Shown in pieces: positions 50,101 to 59,945 of a stretch of DNA of 64,000 nt (position 1 is its first letter; each line of letters starts with the position of its first letter). Position numbers and translations under genes: made by a program. Source of the stretch: Acanthopleura granulata (Eukaryota > Mollusca > Polyplacophora > Chitonida > Chitonidae); the NCBI GenBank assembly GCA_016165875.1, contig JABBOT010000012.1, positions 12,460,984 through 12,524,983 of the forward strand, in the 5' to 3' direction. The notes below the pieces were generated by a model. The model ran no database searches. It saw nothing but the letters and a program-made list of their open reading frames with translations, and was not told where the DNA came from.

Positions 50101-53100
50101 ACTGAGACCAACAATATACACTGATGCAATAACTGAAGTGTTTATTAAAAATTTCCCTTATTTTTTCTCAAAAAGTTTTCAGATCTAACTGAGATAAAAA
50201 CAGAGTTAAACCACCACCTTTTGTCAAACAGCCAACAAACCTCTTCACCTAAACCACATTTTAAACCAGGGAGAGCTGGAAATGGTTGGTGTATAGGTTA
50301 TCAGCTGCACACAAAAAGGCTACTTTAAACAACTCAGCCAGGGAGAGCTTATAAAAAAAAAAATACTGCTGATGCAACAGAATTTCATCAGTAATCTACA
50401 GTGGCAGAAAACTGCTGATATCATGAGTTTCCAACACGGTAGACTGACACTACATACCACGCCATATCGGAGGCCAAACTCCTTGAGCAGTCTGACAGAG
50501 GCTGACGACAGTGAACTGGAGGGTGTAGGTCCTAGCTCCTCACGATCGGATTTGTAAGGGCTCTCGTATCTAAATCAGAAGAACAAAAAAAAAAAAAAAA
50601 AAAAACTCCAGTAAATCACAGACGAAATGGATGAGCAAATTCCACACACATAACCCATCCAAAACATTCAAAATTATCCAACAAGAATGGGACATAAATC
50701 AAGAGGAAAACGTTTAAAGCCATTTATAAATCTTCTTTATTGACCGAAGGCAAATGAAGTTTGCCTTATCATAAGAAAAACTATCAGGAGCAAAAAATCT
50801 TCCACACATATTTATAGAATGCTTACAAGTCTTTTCTAGCTAGTGCACCTTCCAGTTATTGGAAGCCCACGTTACCTGATCAACTTTGCCAGAAGTTTCC
50901 TGTAGTCTTCATGAACGCCCACAAGCTCCCCACTGAAGTTGGCCCCAGGGGAGGGAAGAGAGAAGTGCCAGAACTTGTTGATGAGCTCCGTCAGGTGTTC
51001 ACGCTCCTGGTGCTGCCATTGGTCGTAACCTTTACGAATAGACTCCGAACGGGACTGGAAACATCAGAAATTAATTTACATCACAAGGCACTCATATCAT
51101 TTCAAAAATCACACATTATATATTACTAGAGAGGGCCTCCGTGGCCGAATGGCTTAGCACACCAGAGCAGCGTTATGACCCCGTGTTTCTCACCAATGTG
51201 ACCGCTGTGAGTTTAAGCCCAGCTCATGCTGGCTTTCTCTCCGGCCTTATGATGGAAGGTCCACCAGCAACCAGTAGATGGTCATGGGTTTCCCCTGGGC
51301 TCTGCCCAGTTGCCTCCCACCATATTGTTGAGCACCGTTTTATGAGTGAAATATTGTTGACTATGGCGTCAAACACCGAATAAATAAATGAAAAAATTTA
51401 TGACTAGAAATGAAATGATATTCCTATTTTCCAGCACTGTATTTCACCTGGCTTTTCACCATACTTTGCACAATTCTGCCAGATTCACCCACTAAAATTT
51501 TTACCACATAAATTAAACAAAATTCAGAATCAGAATATTAATTTTATGACCCTTTTGTGCTCCTAGAATATAAAATTATTACATACAATATTAACTGTTA
51601 GTTATTTTTTTCATTTCATGTGTAACTTCTAGTGCTGGCTACCCATACTGTTAGCATTATTGAAAATTTGTAAAAAACTGGCCAGTGGGAGTAAAAAGCT
51701 GACAACAGCTATATGTGATCTATTGCTGACAAAATGTGGTCAAATTTTAACTGGTGAGCCAAAAATTCATACACATACAATATACAGATTACAAGATGAA
51801 ATGTTAGAACAACAAAGTGATGTCTGCTTGTGACATGAATTCACCGCTTTATGGCAGGGTATGGTCAATCTGCACAATTTAAACTGGGCTGGTATATACA
51901 ATATTGAACTCTTAGCAAAAACTCTAAAATTAAACTTCCCACATGTGTGGATGTTGGATATTATTTTGGGCAACAGAAAACAACATTCGGACCGTAGATT
52001 CTTCCGAACACATAAGCTGCCACGTTAAAGGATAGGGAATTGACCCTGCCGTACTTTAAAACGACCTCACTGCGCTGAGTGATGTCACTGTGTTGTCGTA
52101 ACAACGTAACTCGAAACCTGCATATTAATGCTACTTGGGGAGTTGCTACTGAACTCATTTGTCACTGGTGGTAAAAAGTCCTACTGCATCATATGACTTG
52201 TCAAAAATGTTAGGGACCTTTGTTGACATTACATTATCGATTAGCTGTTTTTCCCTGTCCCGAGGAAACAGATGACACCTCTTCCCCTGGGAAGGTGAGA
52301 CACCCCTTTAGTTCACAAACGTTTCTCAATTTTTTCCATCGCTTGTCTACTCTAAATAACTTTTTGTGAAACTTCTTTTTTCAGATGCCCAAGTTATGGT
52401 CAATGCAATCAAAAACTAGTTGCTTTACATTTCTGACAAGTCACATGGTACAGTGGGATTTCTTTTACGTCCAGCGATAAAAGAGTTCCATCTCGAAACT
52501 CTCCTGTTCAGGTGTATTCAGAAACAAACCAGCTAAAGTAACATGAATCTGCTAGCAGAGGTAAGACATTGTACATTCTTCATTACGCCCACACACTGAA
52601 CCATTCACTTTGGAAAATAAAATTGATATGCACCTTTAAATATGCATGCGACTACAAGTTAGTCAAAAATGATATTTAAACAAGAGTTAAGCATCTACAT
52701 AGAATAATTTTAAATGTGATTTTTTTTTTTTTTCACAACACATCTACAATCAAGATTTACGAAAATGTCCACTAAACAAATGAGCAGTGTTAGATCAATG
52801 GCAAGAAATATCTACAAAAACAAAAAACCTGTTTCAATCATACACTTAATAACTTGGAACACCATATCCAAAGCACCCAGGGATTCAAAATGCACATTTC
52901 AACAAAACCACATCTCCATTGTGCATGCCCTGTACCACAGATTCATTCTCAAGGAAAAGGTATTTTCAACAAAACAAATAAAAAAGAAGAAAACATTCAG
53001 GTAGTATTCAATGCCTAACTCACCATAACCTCCTGAATGTATAGTATACAAACACAACTAGGGTTACTATAAACTATAGGCTTTATCAGAGTTTCACAGA

Positions 53101-56100
53101 TAGACAAACTAAAGCACATGGCCTCTTCCTGCCTATGTATTTGGGAAAGACCAGAATTCTGTTCATTTCACATATTTTATGCATTTCTGTCTCAGTTTTG
53201 GATCTAATAGTATTAGTGTAAATGTTAAGTTTCACACGTACAAATGGCATAATAGAAATTTTGAGAATTCCGTGATGTGGCCCACGTTAATAATGCTGTC
53301 ACACAGAGAGGGAGCAATTGTTTGGGGATATTAAAAATTGATTCCATGTTTCCCCATCCAAATATTTCAGAGCCTTTTGGAACAGTGGAAGAATTTTCAT
53401 GATCTTTACTGTACATTATCTAATGTTCACGTTTTTTCAAGTGACACATTTCGGTTGATTCCTAATGATTCATCCGCTTCAAGATAGGACCACTTGAAAA
53501 ACTTGAGTGTTGGCATTAAAAGTATCATTTTAAAGCCTTTATGTTCTTCTGAATTGGCACATTTACATGCCAAATTTTAGGTGAGATCCCTCTTGATCAA
53601 ATTTCTGGCCGAAAAAATGAAACATCGAGTTCCGATGCAATGGGGTGACATGTCATTCAGGCATTATTAACAGGAAACAAGGAATCGAGCTTTATCTCCC
53701 ACGAGACCCAAGTAAAGAGAAGCACACTTGAAACTCAAATAAGACCTATTAGCTTTAAGCAAAATGATGTCCAACCACCACAACTTATACAAACCTCCAA
53801 GTCCTCCTCCTAAGTGGCAGAAAAGTTTTAAGAAAAAGCAAGATAATTTATCTACGGTTTCATTCATTCAAAGCTATTACATCAGTGAACAAACGATTAA
53901 TAAAACAAACTTCAACAATGTTTAAAATTTAAGGTCAGCAGATTTCACTGGATTTTCAATACTCCTTGTTACAGATGTCCTCTGACACTTCATGACATAC
54001 ACATAATACAGCTTCAAATTTTCTCCCAGAATGGAGAACAATGGGATTTCACACTCCCACTTCAATGGATGAGGATCAGTTGCCAAAAAAGATATTGATT
54101 TCAAATCCAGAATTTCACCTTGACCTTGAGCACTGACCTTGAAAGTGTGAGGATTGTAGAATGGATTACTGTTGTTCTCCAGAGCTGCTAGTTGGTTAAC
54201 TAACTCTTCAGCCAGCACCTGGAAAACAAACCATCTCTAGCCCAATTTTCTAGATGCAACACTTCAGTATCACTCTGCATTATGTCAAGGTAATGAATTG
54301 CAATGTCAGTGAAGTAAAAGCTGCTGAGAGTCTTAGTTAGATGGGAAACAGGAAAGAATAATGCTTTCAACCCTCCAATGACAAAATTATGCAGAATCAC
54401 AAATGATTTTTTATGATTTATTTTGTATATTATGTTTAACACACCATTTCATCAGGCGACACTAAAAATTCGAGAATGACTAGAAACCATTTACTAGTCA
54501 ACAAAAGAATCTCATATCTATGCAATAAAAATATTTAATACTTACTTTTTGCTGTGTGTGTTTTCCATAACTTTCGCTGATCGATCGCTCATACTGCGTG
54601 AACTTTTGGTCTGATAACCTGAACGCTCTCTTCAGCAGCTCACAGAGCGTCTCTGACGGGATCAGCGAGCTGGTATCTTCTTCACACTCGTCCAACCCAC
54701 TGTCAGGAATGGAGTAGGGGGTGGTGGGGCGACTGATGCTCAGAATACCGCTATAGCTGAACCGCTGCGTGGCCTGGGTCTGGACGGGGGAGGGGGTGAA
54801 GGCTGAGGGCGGGTATGGAGCACCCAGGACTGGGAAGGCTGCACACATGTATGCTCGTTTGAACACACGGAAATTCTGTGAAGAAGACAGGGCAGACAAG
54901 CATACATTTACCATCATAACAGGTACGTGTACTGATCATTTCATGACAAATTTATTAACAGATGACCTGACACTTAACAGAAACTTTGCCCAAAGGAAAA
55001 ATTAATTAAGTTTAGATGAACAGCGACATGTAGTAATTGACAAAGAAATGTGACTGTAATAACAAAGGGGGAAAATGCATAACACATGACATTTGAGCCT
55101 ATCTGTTATACAGGTACAATTATGAAAAGTTTTGGTTATTCCAATGGAATAACCAAATTTATTGTGCTATAGCAAAATTTATGAAAAAAATTTTTTTTAA
55201 TTTTAATTTCATGTTGCTTTTTATACTAGTGGGTTTATTCATGACAATGACTGGATGTAACACCTCATGAAAAAAAAAAATATACTCAGCACCGACACTG
55301 TGTAAAAGTGTTAGTGTAGTTGCAACCTGTTAGCATCATAGGAAAAAGCATATGGAATCAGAGAGATCTATGAATTAAGACAGTCCTGAAATCCTTCACA
55401 TGGCCACAGATAAAGAAACAAAAGAAAGCCTTGAGCTTTCTTTCTCAATTATATACAAGCACATGGAAATTCAGTATTAATACACATATTTCTGATTTTG
55501 AAAATATATTTTCATTTCTTATGGCATACAAACGAGCTTGTGCAATCTGCTGCCAGAAGGTAAAATGTGTAATAAATTATGCAAGCATAAGGGAGATAAC
55601 TGACACTGGAATCCAGCTGGGAAACATTGGCCCGATATTCAACTGGAGTTTTCATCATAGCACCTGAAATCAGTCAAAAAAAATGGTATTTATTCTTGGA
55701 GGATTATATTCATTACTATGTCGACCAATAAACTGCCTGTGCTTCTTTCATAGAACTGGTTGATACATATACTGTATAACACTCAAAAGCAATCAGGCTC
55801 AAGATCTTCAAAATTTGTAACAGGGCTTAAAAATTCGGATTTTCAGGTCACTTGCATTTTTTTTATTTCATTGCAGTCTAACACCATATTCAAGAATTTT
55901 TCACTTATGTGACATAAAGGAAAAATACCTGCCAAGGCCTAGAATACCTTAGCAAGCCAATGCTGATATTGGACTAGGATGAGCTTATTAACATTTCCTG
56001 AAATTAATCACACTTTAATCAGTCCTGAAGACAACTGTATGTTAATGGTAAATGTACCATTATCCTAATGTTGGTCATACCTTCTTCTATACCCGAATCT

Positions 56101-57913
56101 CTGCCATCATGTCTGACCTGGAAATAAGTACAGGAAGCCAGTGTTACAATCTGACACACCTCACATCAACAAACATCAACATGTTGATTGTGGTGATATT
56201 TGACGACATGATAGTTGACAGTCACACTGTTGTTTAATACCTGTCAGTCTTATTTGATTTCAAATTACTGGCTGTGAAAATGTATCTAAACCTAAACCCA
56301 AATATTTCTTGTTGATTCTGACAATATGCTAAATTTCAGACTATGCATTTGAAATTCAGGCAAATCCTTGACTCTCATGAAAAGCACTACTAAGTGGCTT
56401 GAGAGAAAACCCTGACCTTGAAAACCACTGGCTGCTTATAGATACATGTACATAGCAACGCAACAAATGAAGACTTCTGGTAAAAGTTGTAAATTTGGTT
56501 TGACAAATACACGTTTCCACAAGTCCAGATGTATAGGCGCTTTGCTTAACAAATTTTGAAACTCTATCAAAAGACTGACATTTGACACTACTTACCAGAA
56601 ATGAGAAAATCATAAAATTATGGTTTCATTCTGACTCCAGATAGGGATGCTAAATGACATAAGTTCAATAGCAACTCCAGAATAATGGATTATAATGGAC
56701 TATAATGATAGCATGATTTCTATGCTGTTCATGGCAGCTGTCACTATCATGTGTTCTTTGCAGCATGAGATAAAGGATTTGCTTTTTAAATAAAGTGTTC
56801 CAGAGATATATTTTTTTGTAAATCCTTTGTAAAGTGTAGTTCAATAAACAGACATGTTTTACATATAGTTACCAGTCGTATGTTGCTGAAGGTGGTCTTT
56901 CTGGCCTCCAGTCTCAGCTTCAGACAACATTTTCTTGCTCTGAAGTAAAAATATACAATACCTCCATATATCAAAACTGTATTTTATTTTATTTGGTTTT
57001 TTTTGGTAAATACCACACACAAGAAAAACCTACCATTTTTAAAAATTGTGGAAATATTGAGGCGTATGTTTATATGTACACAAACTTAACAACTATTTAC
57101 TGAGGGTGTGTCATCATCTAGCTAAAATTACACCACCTACGACCTTCAATATTTCTTACCTTCTCATGTACACAAAACTTGATTTCGCATGGGAAAACAT
57201 TACTTCAGTGCATATAACAACACAGAGTATACTTACTCTAGGTTACTGAAGTAGTCATGAATTTTCCTTCCAGTTGTCCCATGCCTGCAATGTAACATAT
57301 ACAGATCTTAACAACAAAACCGGGGGTCAGTGCACAAGCACAACATTATGACCTTGTGCCTCTCACCAATGCGGTTGCTGTGAGTTCAAGTCCAGCTCAT
57401 GCTGAATTCTTCTCCGACCATATGTGGGAAGGTCCTGCAGATGTTCGTGGGTTTTCCCCGGGCTGTGCTTGGTCTCCTCCCACCATGAAGCTGGCCGTCA
57501 TTGTATAAGCAAAATATTCTTGAGTGTGGCATAAAACACCAATAAATAAATAAAAACCAACCTAACATTCTATTACTTCAAAGCATCATCACATTTGCAA
57601 ATATACGGAAAGCAATTAAATTTACTTCCTACTTACTAATCTAATATGCATCAATAAAAAATAAATGGGAATTACACATACAGAAATGCAATAAAATCAA
57701 CAAAAAATAATTTGCCTCTTTCTGACATAATGCTCCTGAATTTTGTTTTTACCAGAGTATTTGGTCTCCGATATCAGTGGCCTGTGACTCCTGGGTATGA
57801 TTGTTGTCTGCCTCGACCATGCCATATCCCCACACCTTCTCTTCAGCCTGGGCAAGATACTGGCAGACCGTCAGAGGCTTGACGTGTATAGAGCTGGGCT
57901 CCGTCTTAAACAT
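25153..57913 (-). CDS. Munc13-like (MUN/MHD) protein with C-terminal DEP domain, 1841 aa
   Basis: Exons (minus): 57913-57753, 57284-57237, 56939-56873, 54875-54546, 54218-54138, 51054-50876, 50569-50458, 49744-49592, 49078-48973, 48161-48061, 41144-41052, 40542-40469, 39601-39508, 39230-39142, 38877-38661, 38427-38266, 37661-36513, 36133-36035, 34723-34577, 34246-34084, 33686-33496, 31889-31704, 31243-31160, 30703-30638, 29959-29879, 28579-28423, 27558-27421, 26150-25153. They total 5526 nt with every phase matched. An in-frame TGA lies 15 nt before the ATG. Residues about 270-690 and 1020-1410 are helical and resemble UNC-13 family MUN/MHD segments (LLKEFGLRYGV, YLHYLAQHF, SSSLVDVLV, MCTRINNVIALLEFL, LDFLSDNLSALSNWLYRDAF). 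A DEP domain spans about 1423-1503. No C2 domain was seen. The family primes vesicles for SNARE-driven fusion; that role is inference. The domain assignment is by eye, and the exact subfamily is unknown. Confidence 0.85.
27421..28579 (-). CDS. MUN-DEP exons 26-27 encoding the DEP domain
   Basis: Exon 26 (28579-28423) reads SIISRMKLDLQSRRKCFSG then RQLVHWLLRNQEKGFLT; exon 27 (27558-27421) continues SRDLAYQVAQKLVAQGVI then VDVEQD. The FSGxxLVxWLL and AxxxAQxLVxxGVI signatures define a DEP fold, which usually contacts membranes or G-protein/receptor tails. Between them lies a small insertion (GELGDSVDPETGRPM). The splice phases (0 in, 1 between, 1 out) match neighbours. Confidence 0.85.
27750..28122 (-). 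mobile_element. SINE fragment plus full SINE in tandem
   Basis: A partial copy (27750-27836, 'tcaagaatatttcactta') is followed by a near full-length copy (27873-28122) with ATTT tail, 'gcattatggtgggagg', 'gaaacccacaaccatcg' and a head ending 'gctaagccacggaggctc'... both in the intron between exons 26 and 27 of the MUN-DEP gene. Confidence 0.85.
29135..29900 (-). repeat. Minisatellite 4: 26-bp unit copied from MUN-DEP exon 25 donor
   Basis: About 28 units. On the + strand each reads about CTCATACTCACACAGTGG then ACTAGGTT. On the gene strand that is GAGAACCTAGTC-CACTGT|gtgagtat, the end of exon 25 (29879) plus its donor. The copy at the true junction (GAACCTAGTCTACTAT|gtgag) is the first unit. 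Several units are shortened or have 'acgctcac' variants. Confidence 0.93.
31704..31889 (-). CDS. MUN-DEP exon 22, MHD2-like segment
   Basis: The exon encodes FVRDALALLL, then LEPVLDFLSDNLSALSNWLY, then RDAFRRTLQNVWLYIVE. The pattern 'LDxLxxNLxxL...Y...F...L..VW' is typical of MHD2 in UNC-13 family proteins. The donor is an unusual gttggt. Confidence 0.8.
32453..32722 (+). mobile_element. SINE, full length, well preserved
   Basis: Head 'ggcctccatggctcagtcag', 'gtgagttcaagaccagctc', 'cagcaacctgcagatggtc', 'accataatgctggctgcc', tail AATAAATAAATA. It is one of the least diverged copies here and lies in a MUN-DEP intron. Confidence 0.93.
36513..37661 (-). CDS. MUN-DEP giant exon 17 (383 codons), disordered insertion
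   Basis: One phase-0 exon encodes residues 690-1072. The first three quarters are Ser/Pro/Glu/Asn-rich with many SxP-like and RxxS motifs (possible phosphosites), and are probably disordered. The last part returns to a helical fold (SSSLVDVLVILQRVVGVART ... RCQLFLIFTK), as in MUN domains. The exon interrupts what would otherwise be a continuous helical region. Confidence 0.9.
39806..39878 (-). mobile_element. SINE fragment
   Basis: 'tttatttatctatttgac', 'acatttcactgatac', 'cagccagcattatgtggg'. Short 3' piece only. Confidence 0.6.
39956..40130 (+). repeat. Tandem duplication, 84 bp x 2
   Basis: 'cagctgctcacatctgagat' occurs at 39956 and again at 40040, with high identity across about 84 bp; a third partial start ('ggcagctgcaaaatac') follows. 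It is intronic and not linked to a splice site. Confidence 0.85.
40836..40918 (-). mobile_element. Degenerate SINE fragment
   Basis: Weak similarity to the 3' half of the family: 'aataatttttcacttata' and 'gttagaggaaaccgg'. Confidence 0.4.
41540..41731 (+). repeat. Left terminal inverted repeat of Polinton
   Basis: Begins GTAGTAC..., then CAATAGCGGTGCTGGGA, 'ccaatcaccccagaaagg', 'ttttgccaaatatccatg' and 'cagagataattgtcataa'. It pairs with 47811-48000 at high identity (a handful of mismatches and one-base gaps). Confidence 0.92.
41758..42370 (+). pseudogene. Unidentified broken ORF at left end of Polinton
   Basis: An ATG at 41760 opens a frame (APTATAHLFYPEATLQPDD) that breaks at a TAA near 41910 and again soon after; fragments continue in other frames to about 42370. 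I do not recognise it. It may be a lost element gene or the far N-terminus of the polymerase region. Confidence 0.35.
42440..44851 (+). pseudogene. Polinton protein-primed DNA polymerase B, broken
   Basis: Successive fragments in shifting frames match the family order: an N-terminal segment (LRALSSIKFQLALKV), IIYADFEALV of the exonuclease region, a zinc-finger-like CHVCDKPLDADSVRDHGHI, VVFHNLRGYD, CIPNNTEKYIS, KGVCPYEYTDSWQRF, LDANDLYDGAMSQPLPTGGF (polymerase motif A region), LLYTDTDSLLLE (motif C, both Asp kept) and a C-terminal NKISLSPFDFKRRI then TLAYGHKD. There are several in-frame stops (for example after NLRGYD at 43240) and frameshifts, and the region around motif B is missing or scrambled. 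It is not translatable as one protein. Confidence 0.9.
44855..45323 (-). pseudogene. Polinton integrase (retroviral-type), truncated
   Basis: The upstream part (YSPKGYWKGLAAIKKLA, VARAWLKNQ, IWQIYLP) is the N-terminal zinc-binding/helical region typical of Polinton integrases. A frame change leads to AKEVAEAMACIV then KLHQADPGREFMGSV, the core segment around the second catalytic Asp. The stretch expected to hold the first catalytic Asp is absent, and the C-terminal part is lost in other frames. Confidence 0.8.
45430..46126 (-). pseudogene. Small Polinton membrane-type protein, frameshifted
   Basis: Two overlapping frames probably belong to one gene: 46126-45803 (with hydrophobic MAIIGAPPKLSPRNISMMLA and a conserved-looking KQGIIPADM) and 45774-45514 (coiled coil, then VTGKKLDSLGPEPLLSDY). 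A hydrophobic MAFVVLGMAAMGLVAYKLI follows downstream past a stop near 45510. I recall similar small proteins in Polintons but cannot give their role. Confidence 0.5.
46078..46329 (-). pseudogene. Unidentified short ORF in Polinton
   Basis: 83 codons overlapping the upstream end of the preceding gene. It contains a hydrophobic WILGAASLAGIYVYN segment (one possible membrane pass) between Pro/Gln-rich flanks. No family recognised. Confidence 0.3.
47085..47609 (-). pseudogene. Polinton packaging-type ATPase (A32/FtsK-HerA class), N-terminus lost
   Basis: The ORF opens right at a P-loop (MTGCGKTVLALDLLE) and continues with FQHIVIVCPTIRYNK and TIYIINDYLA (Walker B-like) and DHHASQFVWVLTQKYNSV. In the family about 20 residues normally precede the P-loop; here that part is in another frame (TGCGKT is preceded by out-of-frame coding), so the gene is broken. 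In active elements the enzyme is thought to package DNA into virions. Confidence 0.75.
47811..48000 (-). repeat. Right terminal inverted repeat of Polinton
   Basis: Reverse complement begins GTAGTATGAACAATAGCGG and follows the left repeat through 'tgtcataagc', diverging after 'agactaaac'. Confidence 0.92.
49592..51054 (-). CDS. MUN-DEP exons 6-8, start of MUN-like region
   Basis: Exon 6 (51054-50876) has YDQWQHQEREHLTELINKFW and SGELVGVHEDYRKLL; exon 7 (50569-50458) has SASVRLLKEFGLRYGV; exon 8 (49744-49592) has YRKFVYLHYLAQHFDVTVWY and NIMEWLPSNRSH. The sequence EFGxRYG followed by a long amphipathic YLHYLxxHF helix is the best match to UNC-13-type MUN domains in this gene. Confidence 0.75.
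49813..49944. mobile_element. Hairpin MITE, about 130 bp
   Basis: Starts 'ggccccggtttcatgaagcc' and ends 'gcttcatgaaaccggaccc', so the termini are inverted repeats; the internal 'agctaagggctacttag' also pairs. This 'cggtttcatgaag' hairpin type is common in lophotrochozoan genomes as I recall. It sits in MUN-DEP intron 7, just upstream of exon 8. Confidence 0.75.
51131..51392 (+). mobile_element. SINE, full length
   Basis: Head 'gggcctccgtggccgaatgg', 'gtgagtttaagcccagctc', 'caccagcaaccagtagatgg', 'ataaataaatgaa' tail. It lies about 80 bases upstream of MUN-DEP exon 6. Confidence 0.9.
52135..52512. mobile_element. MITE with long terminal inverted repeats, copy 1
   Basis: The ends are inverted: 'atcatatgacttgtcaaaaa' near the left and 'ttctgacaagtcacatggta' near the right, with outer 'cgataaaagagttccatctc' and 'gaaactctcctgttca'. 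The same element, better preserved, is at 59570-59945. Confidence 0.7.
55853..55940 (-). mobile_element. Degenerate SINE fragment
   Basis: 'caccatattcaagaattttt' then 'cacttatgtgac'; the rest has decayed. Confidence 0.4.
57325..57553 (+). mobile_element. SINE, slightly 5'-truncated
   Basis: Lacks the very start of the tRNA-like head; has 'gtgagttcaagtccagctc', 'ctgcagatgttcgtggg', 'gtggcataaaacaccaata' and an AATAAATAAA tail. It lies just upstream of MUN-DEP exon 2. Confidence 0.85.
57753..57913 (-). CDS. MUN-DEP gene, first coding exon
   Basis: MFKTEPSSIHVKPLTVCQYL begins here; TGA is in frame five codons upstream, so translation cannot start earlier in this exon. A 3' splice site (gtatttcag) at about 57950 suggests a separate untranslated first exon. 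The exon ends CTCTG before gtaaaa, and TG+G gives Trp with exon 2 (HGTTGRKIHDYFSNL). Confidence 0.75.
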
Positions 57914-58287
57914 CTCAGCCCAATATCACAAGCTGCTCACGCTACATCTGAAATACACAAAAAAATATTATACACTGGTATTTTACTTCCTGCCTGATAT
58001 TATTGCCAGCGTTGCATAATACTGGTCCAGGGTTGGTGGTGTATTATTGCTAAGATCCATATCAAATGGGTGTTTTCCAAATTATCAGGCAGGTCGTTTT
58101 TGTAGACTTTTATACACTATAGCATGGCATGACTAATCATTTACGTACATGGAAACCCATGATCATAAGAAGGTTGCTGGCGGACCTTCCCACCTATATA
58201 CGGGCATGACTTAACAGATATGTCCAAAGACTTTTTAAACTGGGTTGCCAGGTAGTCATCAAGATGGACCCTGTTCAGATGAATGTC

Positions 58288-58455
58288 ATATTATTATTTA
58301 CTTATTTATTTGATTGGGATTTAACGCTGTACTCAAAAATATAAACAACGTCGCCAAGCATTATGGTGGGGGGGGGGGGAAACCAGCCAAAGCAGAGTAG
58401 AGGAAACCCATGACCATCCGTAGGCTGCTGGCAGACCTTGTCACGCACGGCCAGG
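58288..58455 (-). mobile_element. SINE, head truncated
   Basis: ATTT-type tail, 'gatttaacgctgtactc', 'aagcattatggtggggg' (run of G), 'ggaaacccatgaccatccg', 'gctgctggcagacctt'. A further small fragment of the same core is at about 58149-58200. Confidence 0.8.
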
Positions 58456-58899
58456 GGTCACGTTATTATAACAGCAAACTGAGTGAATGTGAAGGGCCAG
58501 TACATGTAACAAACTCGGCCTACAGCTTTGCGCAAAGGAAGAGGTTGATGACTGTCAGCAAGAGTATTCAGTATGTCAGTATTTATGATGCCACGTTTAA
58601 ATAACAGGCTAGGCCTCCAGTCCTATAGAGAGCTATGGGAAATGGGCTAGTGTGCAAGCTATATTTCTGAGAGATCGCTTGTTGACAGTTCAATGCACAG
58701 ATACATGGCTCCCTATAAAGTGTCATTTTTTCAGACTCTGTGGTTCTCTTCTGAAGACGGTATACCACGTGTTCCGAGCTTCTACTCACAATTTTTATCC
58801 ACTAGACTTGGGTATAGTTTCGCTTTCATTAAAATGCGACTCAAACAACGTTAATTTAACAGCTAAATTGTCAAGAATATTTACCCTTGTCACATGTCA

Positions 58900-58945
58900 A
58901 CCAGAACTGCCTGTGTTTTGCCGCCATTTTGATCGCTGTACAGTC
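58900..58945 (-). promoter_or_regulatory. Candidate MUN-DEP promoter / first exon
   Basis: On the minus strand the sequence reads 'gatcaaaatggcggcaaaac', a YY1-like AAnATGGCGGC element of the kind found at animal transcription starts. It lies about 1 kb upstream of the first coding exon, which itself begins after a splice acceptor. A short ATG frame here ends before or in frame-breaking fashion relative to the coding exon, so it would be a leader or uORF. This is inference. Confidence 0.3.
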
Positions 58946-59569
58946 ACATGATCAGTCATAAGACTTTCTTTTTTTTAAACTAATGAAAGTAAAACCCCAG
59001 GCACGTATCAATTTCTGTAAGTAAAATTTCATCACCACAGTGCAGCATTTTAATGACACAATCCCAAATCTCGTGTATATAATTCTGAGCTATTTATACC
59101 GTCCCAACGCTTTCGGGAAATTCCGGAAAAGGCGGGTAATTTAAACTTTCGTCTCGCTTCGTCCCAGCTTAAGCCCACACGGATCGAAAAATATTTATAA
59201 ATTTACTATGATTGAACGAAGGACCGCTGCAATTTTAAACGTATTTGTCATAAAGAGAAAATTCCTGACCTATTAATATTTTCGGCCTGAAGAATCATGG
59301 TTCCACGTATTACATGGTCGTCATTACAAATACTGGTACGTAGGCCCTAAGTTCAAATGGGGCCAGCCTGCACAAAAACTGTAACTGCACCCTGCACGTG
59401 TTTGAATAACACCAATGAAGACAGGAAGTCATTTTTCATAATTAATGTTAATAATTTTTTTCAGTATGTCCATTATAAAAGCTTTAAAGAAAATGTTCTT
59501 GACCCCCTGCTTATAAAGTTAGAGGGGAACAAATATACTTTTGAATCATCTTTGGTAGCGCATAGGCCG

Positions 59570-59945
59570 ACCCCTTCAATAGGGGAGTTTCGAGGTCGAA
59601 CTCTTTTGCCGCTACAGGTAAAAACAGTCCTGCTATATCATGTGACTTGTCAAACATGTTAGGCAACGTTTGTTGACACTACTGATCACCCATCTCACCG
59701 TGTTCAGGAGGTATAAATGGCGTTTCTTTTAGTAACTTCTTTAGTTTACAAAACTTCAGCTACTTAATTTTCACCATAGTTCGTCCAGTATAATTAACTT
59801 TTGGTGACAGTTTTTAGGCACTCATGTTATATCAAATGTAATCCGAAATAGTTGCCTAACATTTTTGTCATGTGACGTGGAACAGTGGCACTCTTCTTAC
59901 CTTTAGCGATAAAAGAGTTCGAATTCGAAACTCCCCTGTTGAAAA
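59570..59945. mobile_element. MITE with long terminal inverted repeats, copy 2
   Basis: About 90-base arms: left 'ggggagtttcgaggtcgaac', 'tatcatgtgacttgtcaaac', 'atgttaggcaac'; right 'gttgcctaacatttttgtc', 'atgtgacgtggaacagtgg', 'gttcgaattcgaaactcccc'. The interior of about 190 bp has no ORF. Same family as 52135-52512. Confidence 0.85.

Noticed and set aside
58652..58951. 99-codon plus-strand ORF near the MUN-DEP start
   Set aside because: Cys-rich but without recognisable motifs, overlaps the probable promoter of the opposite gene.
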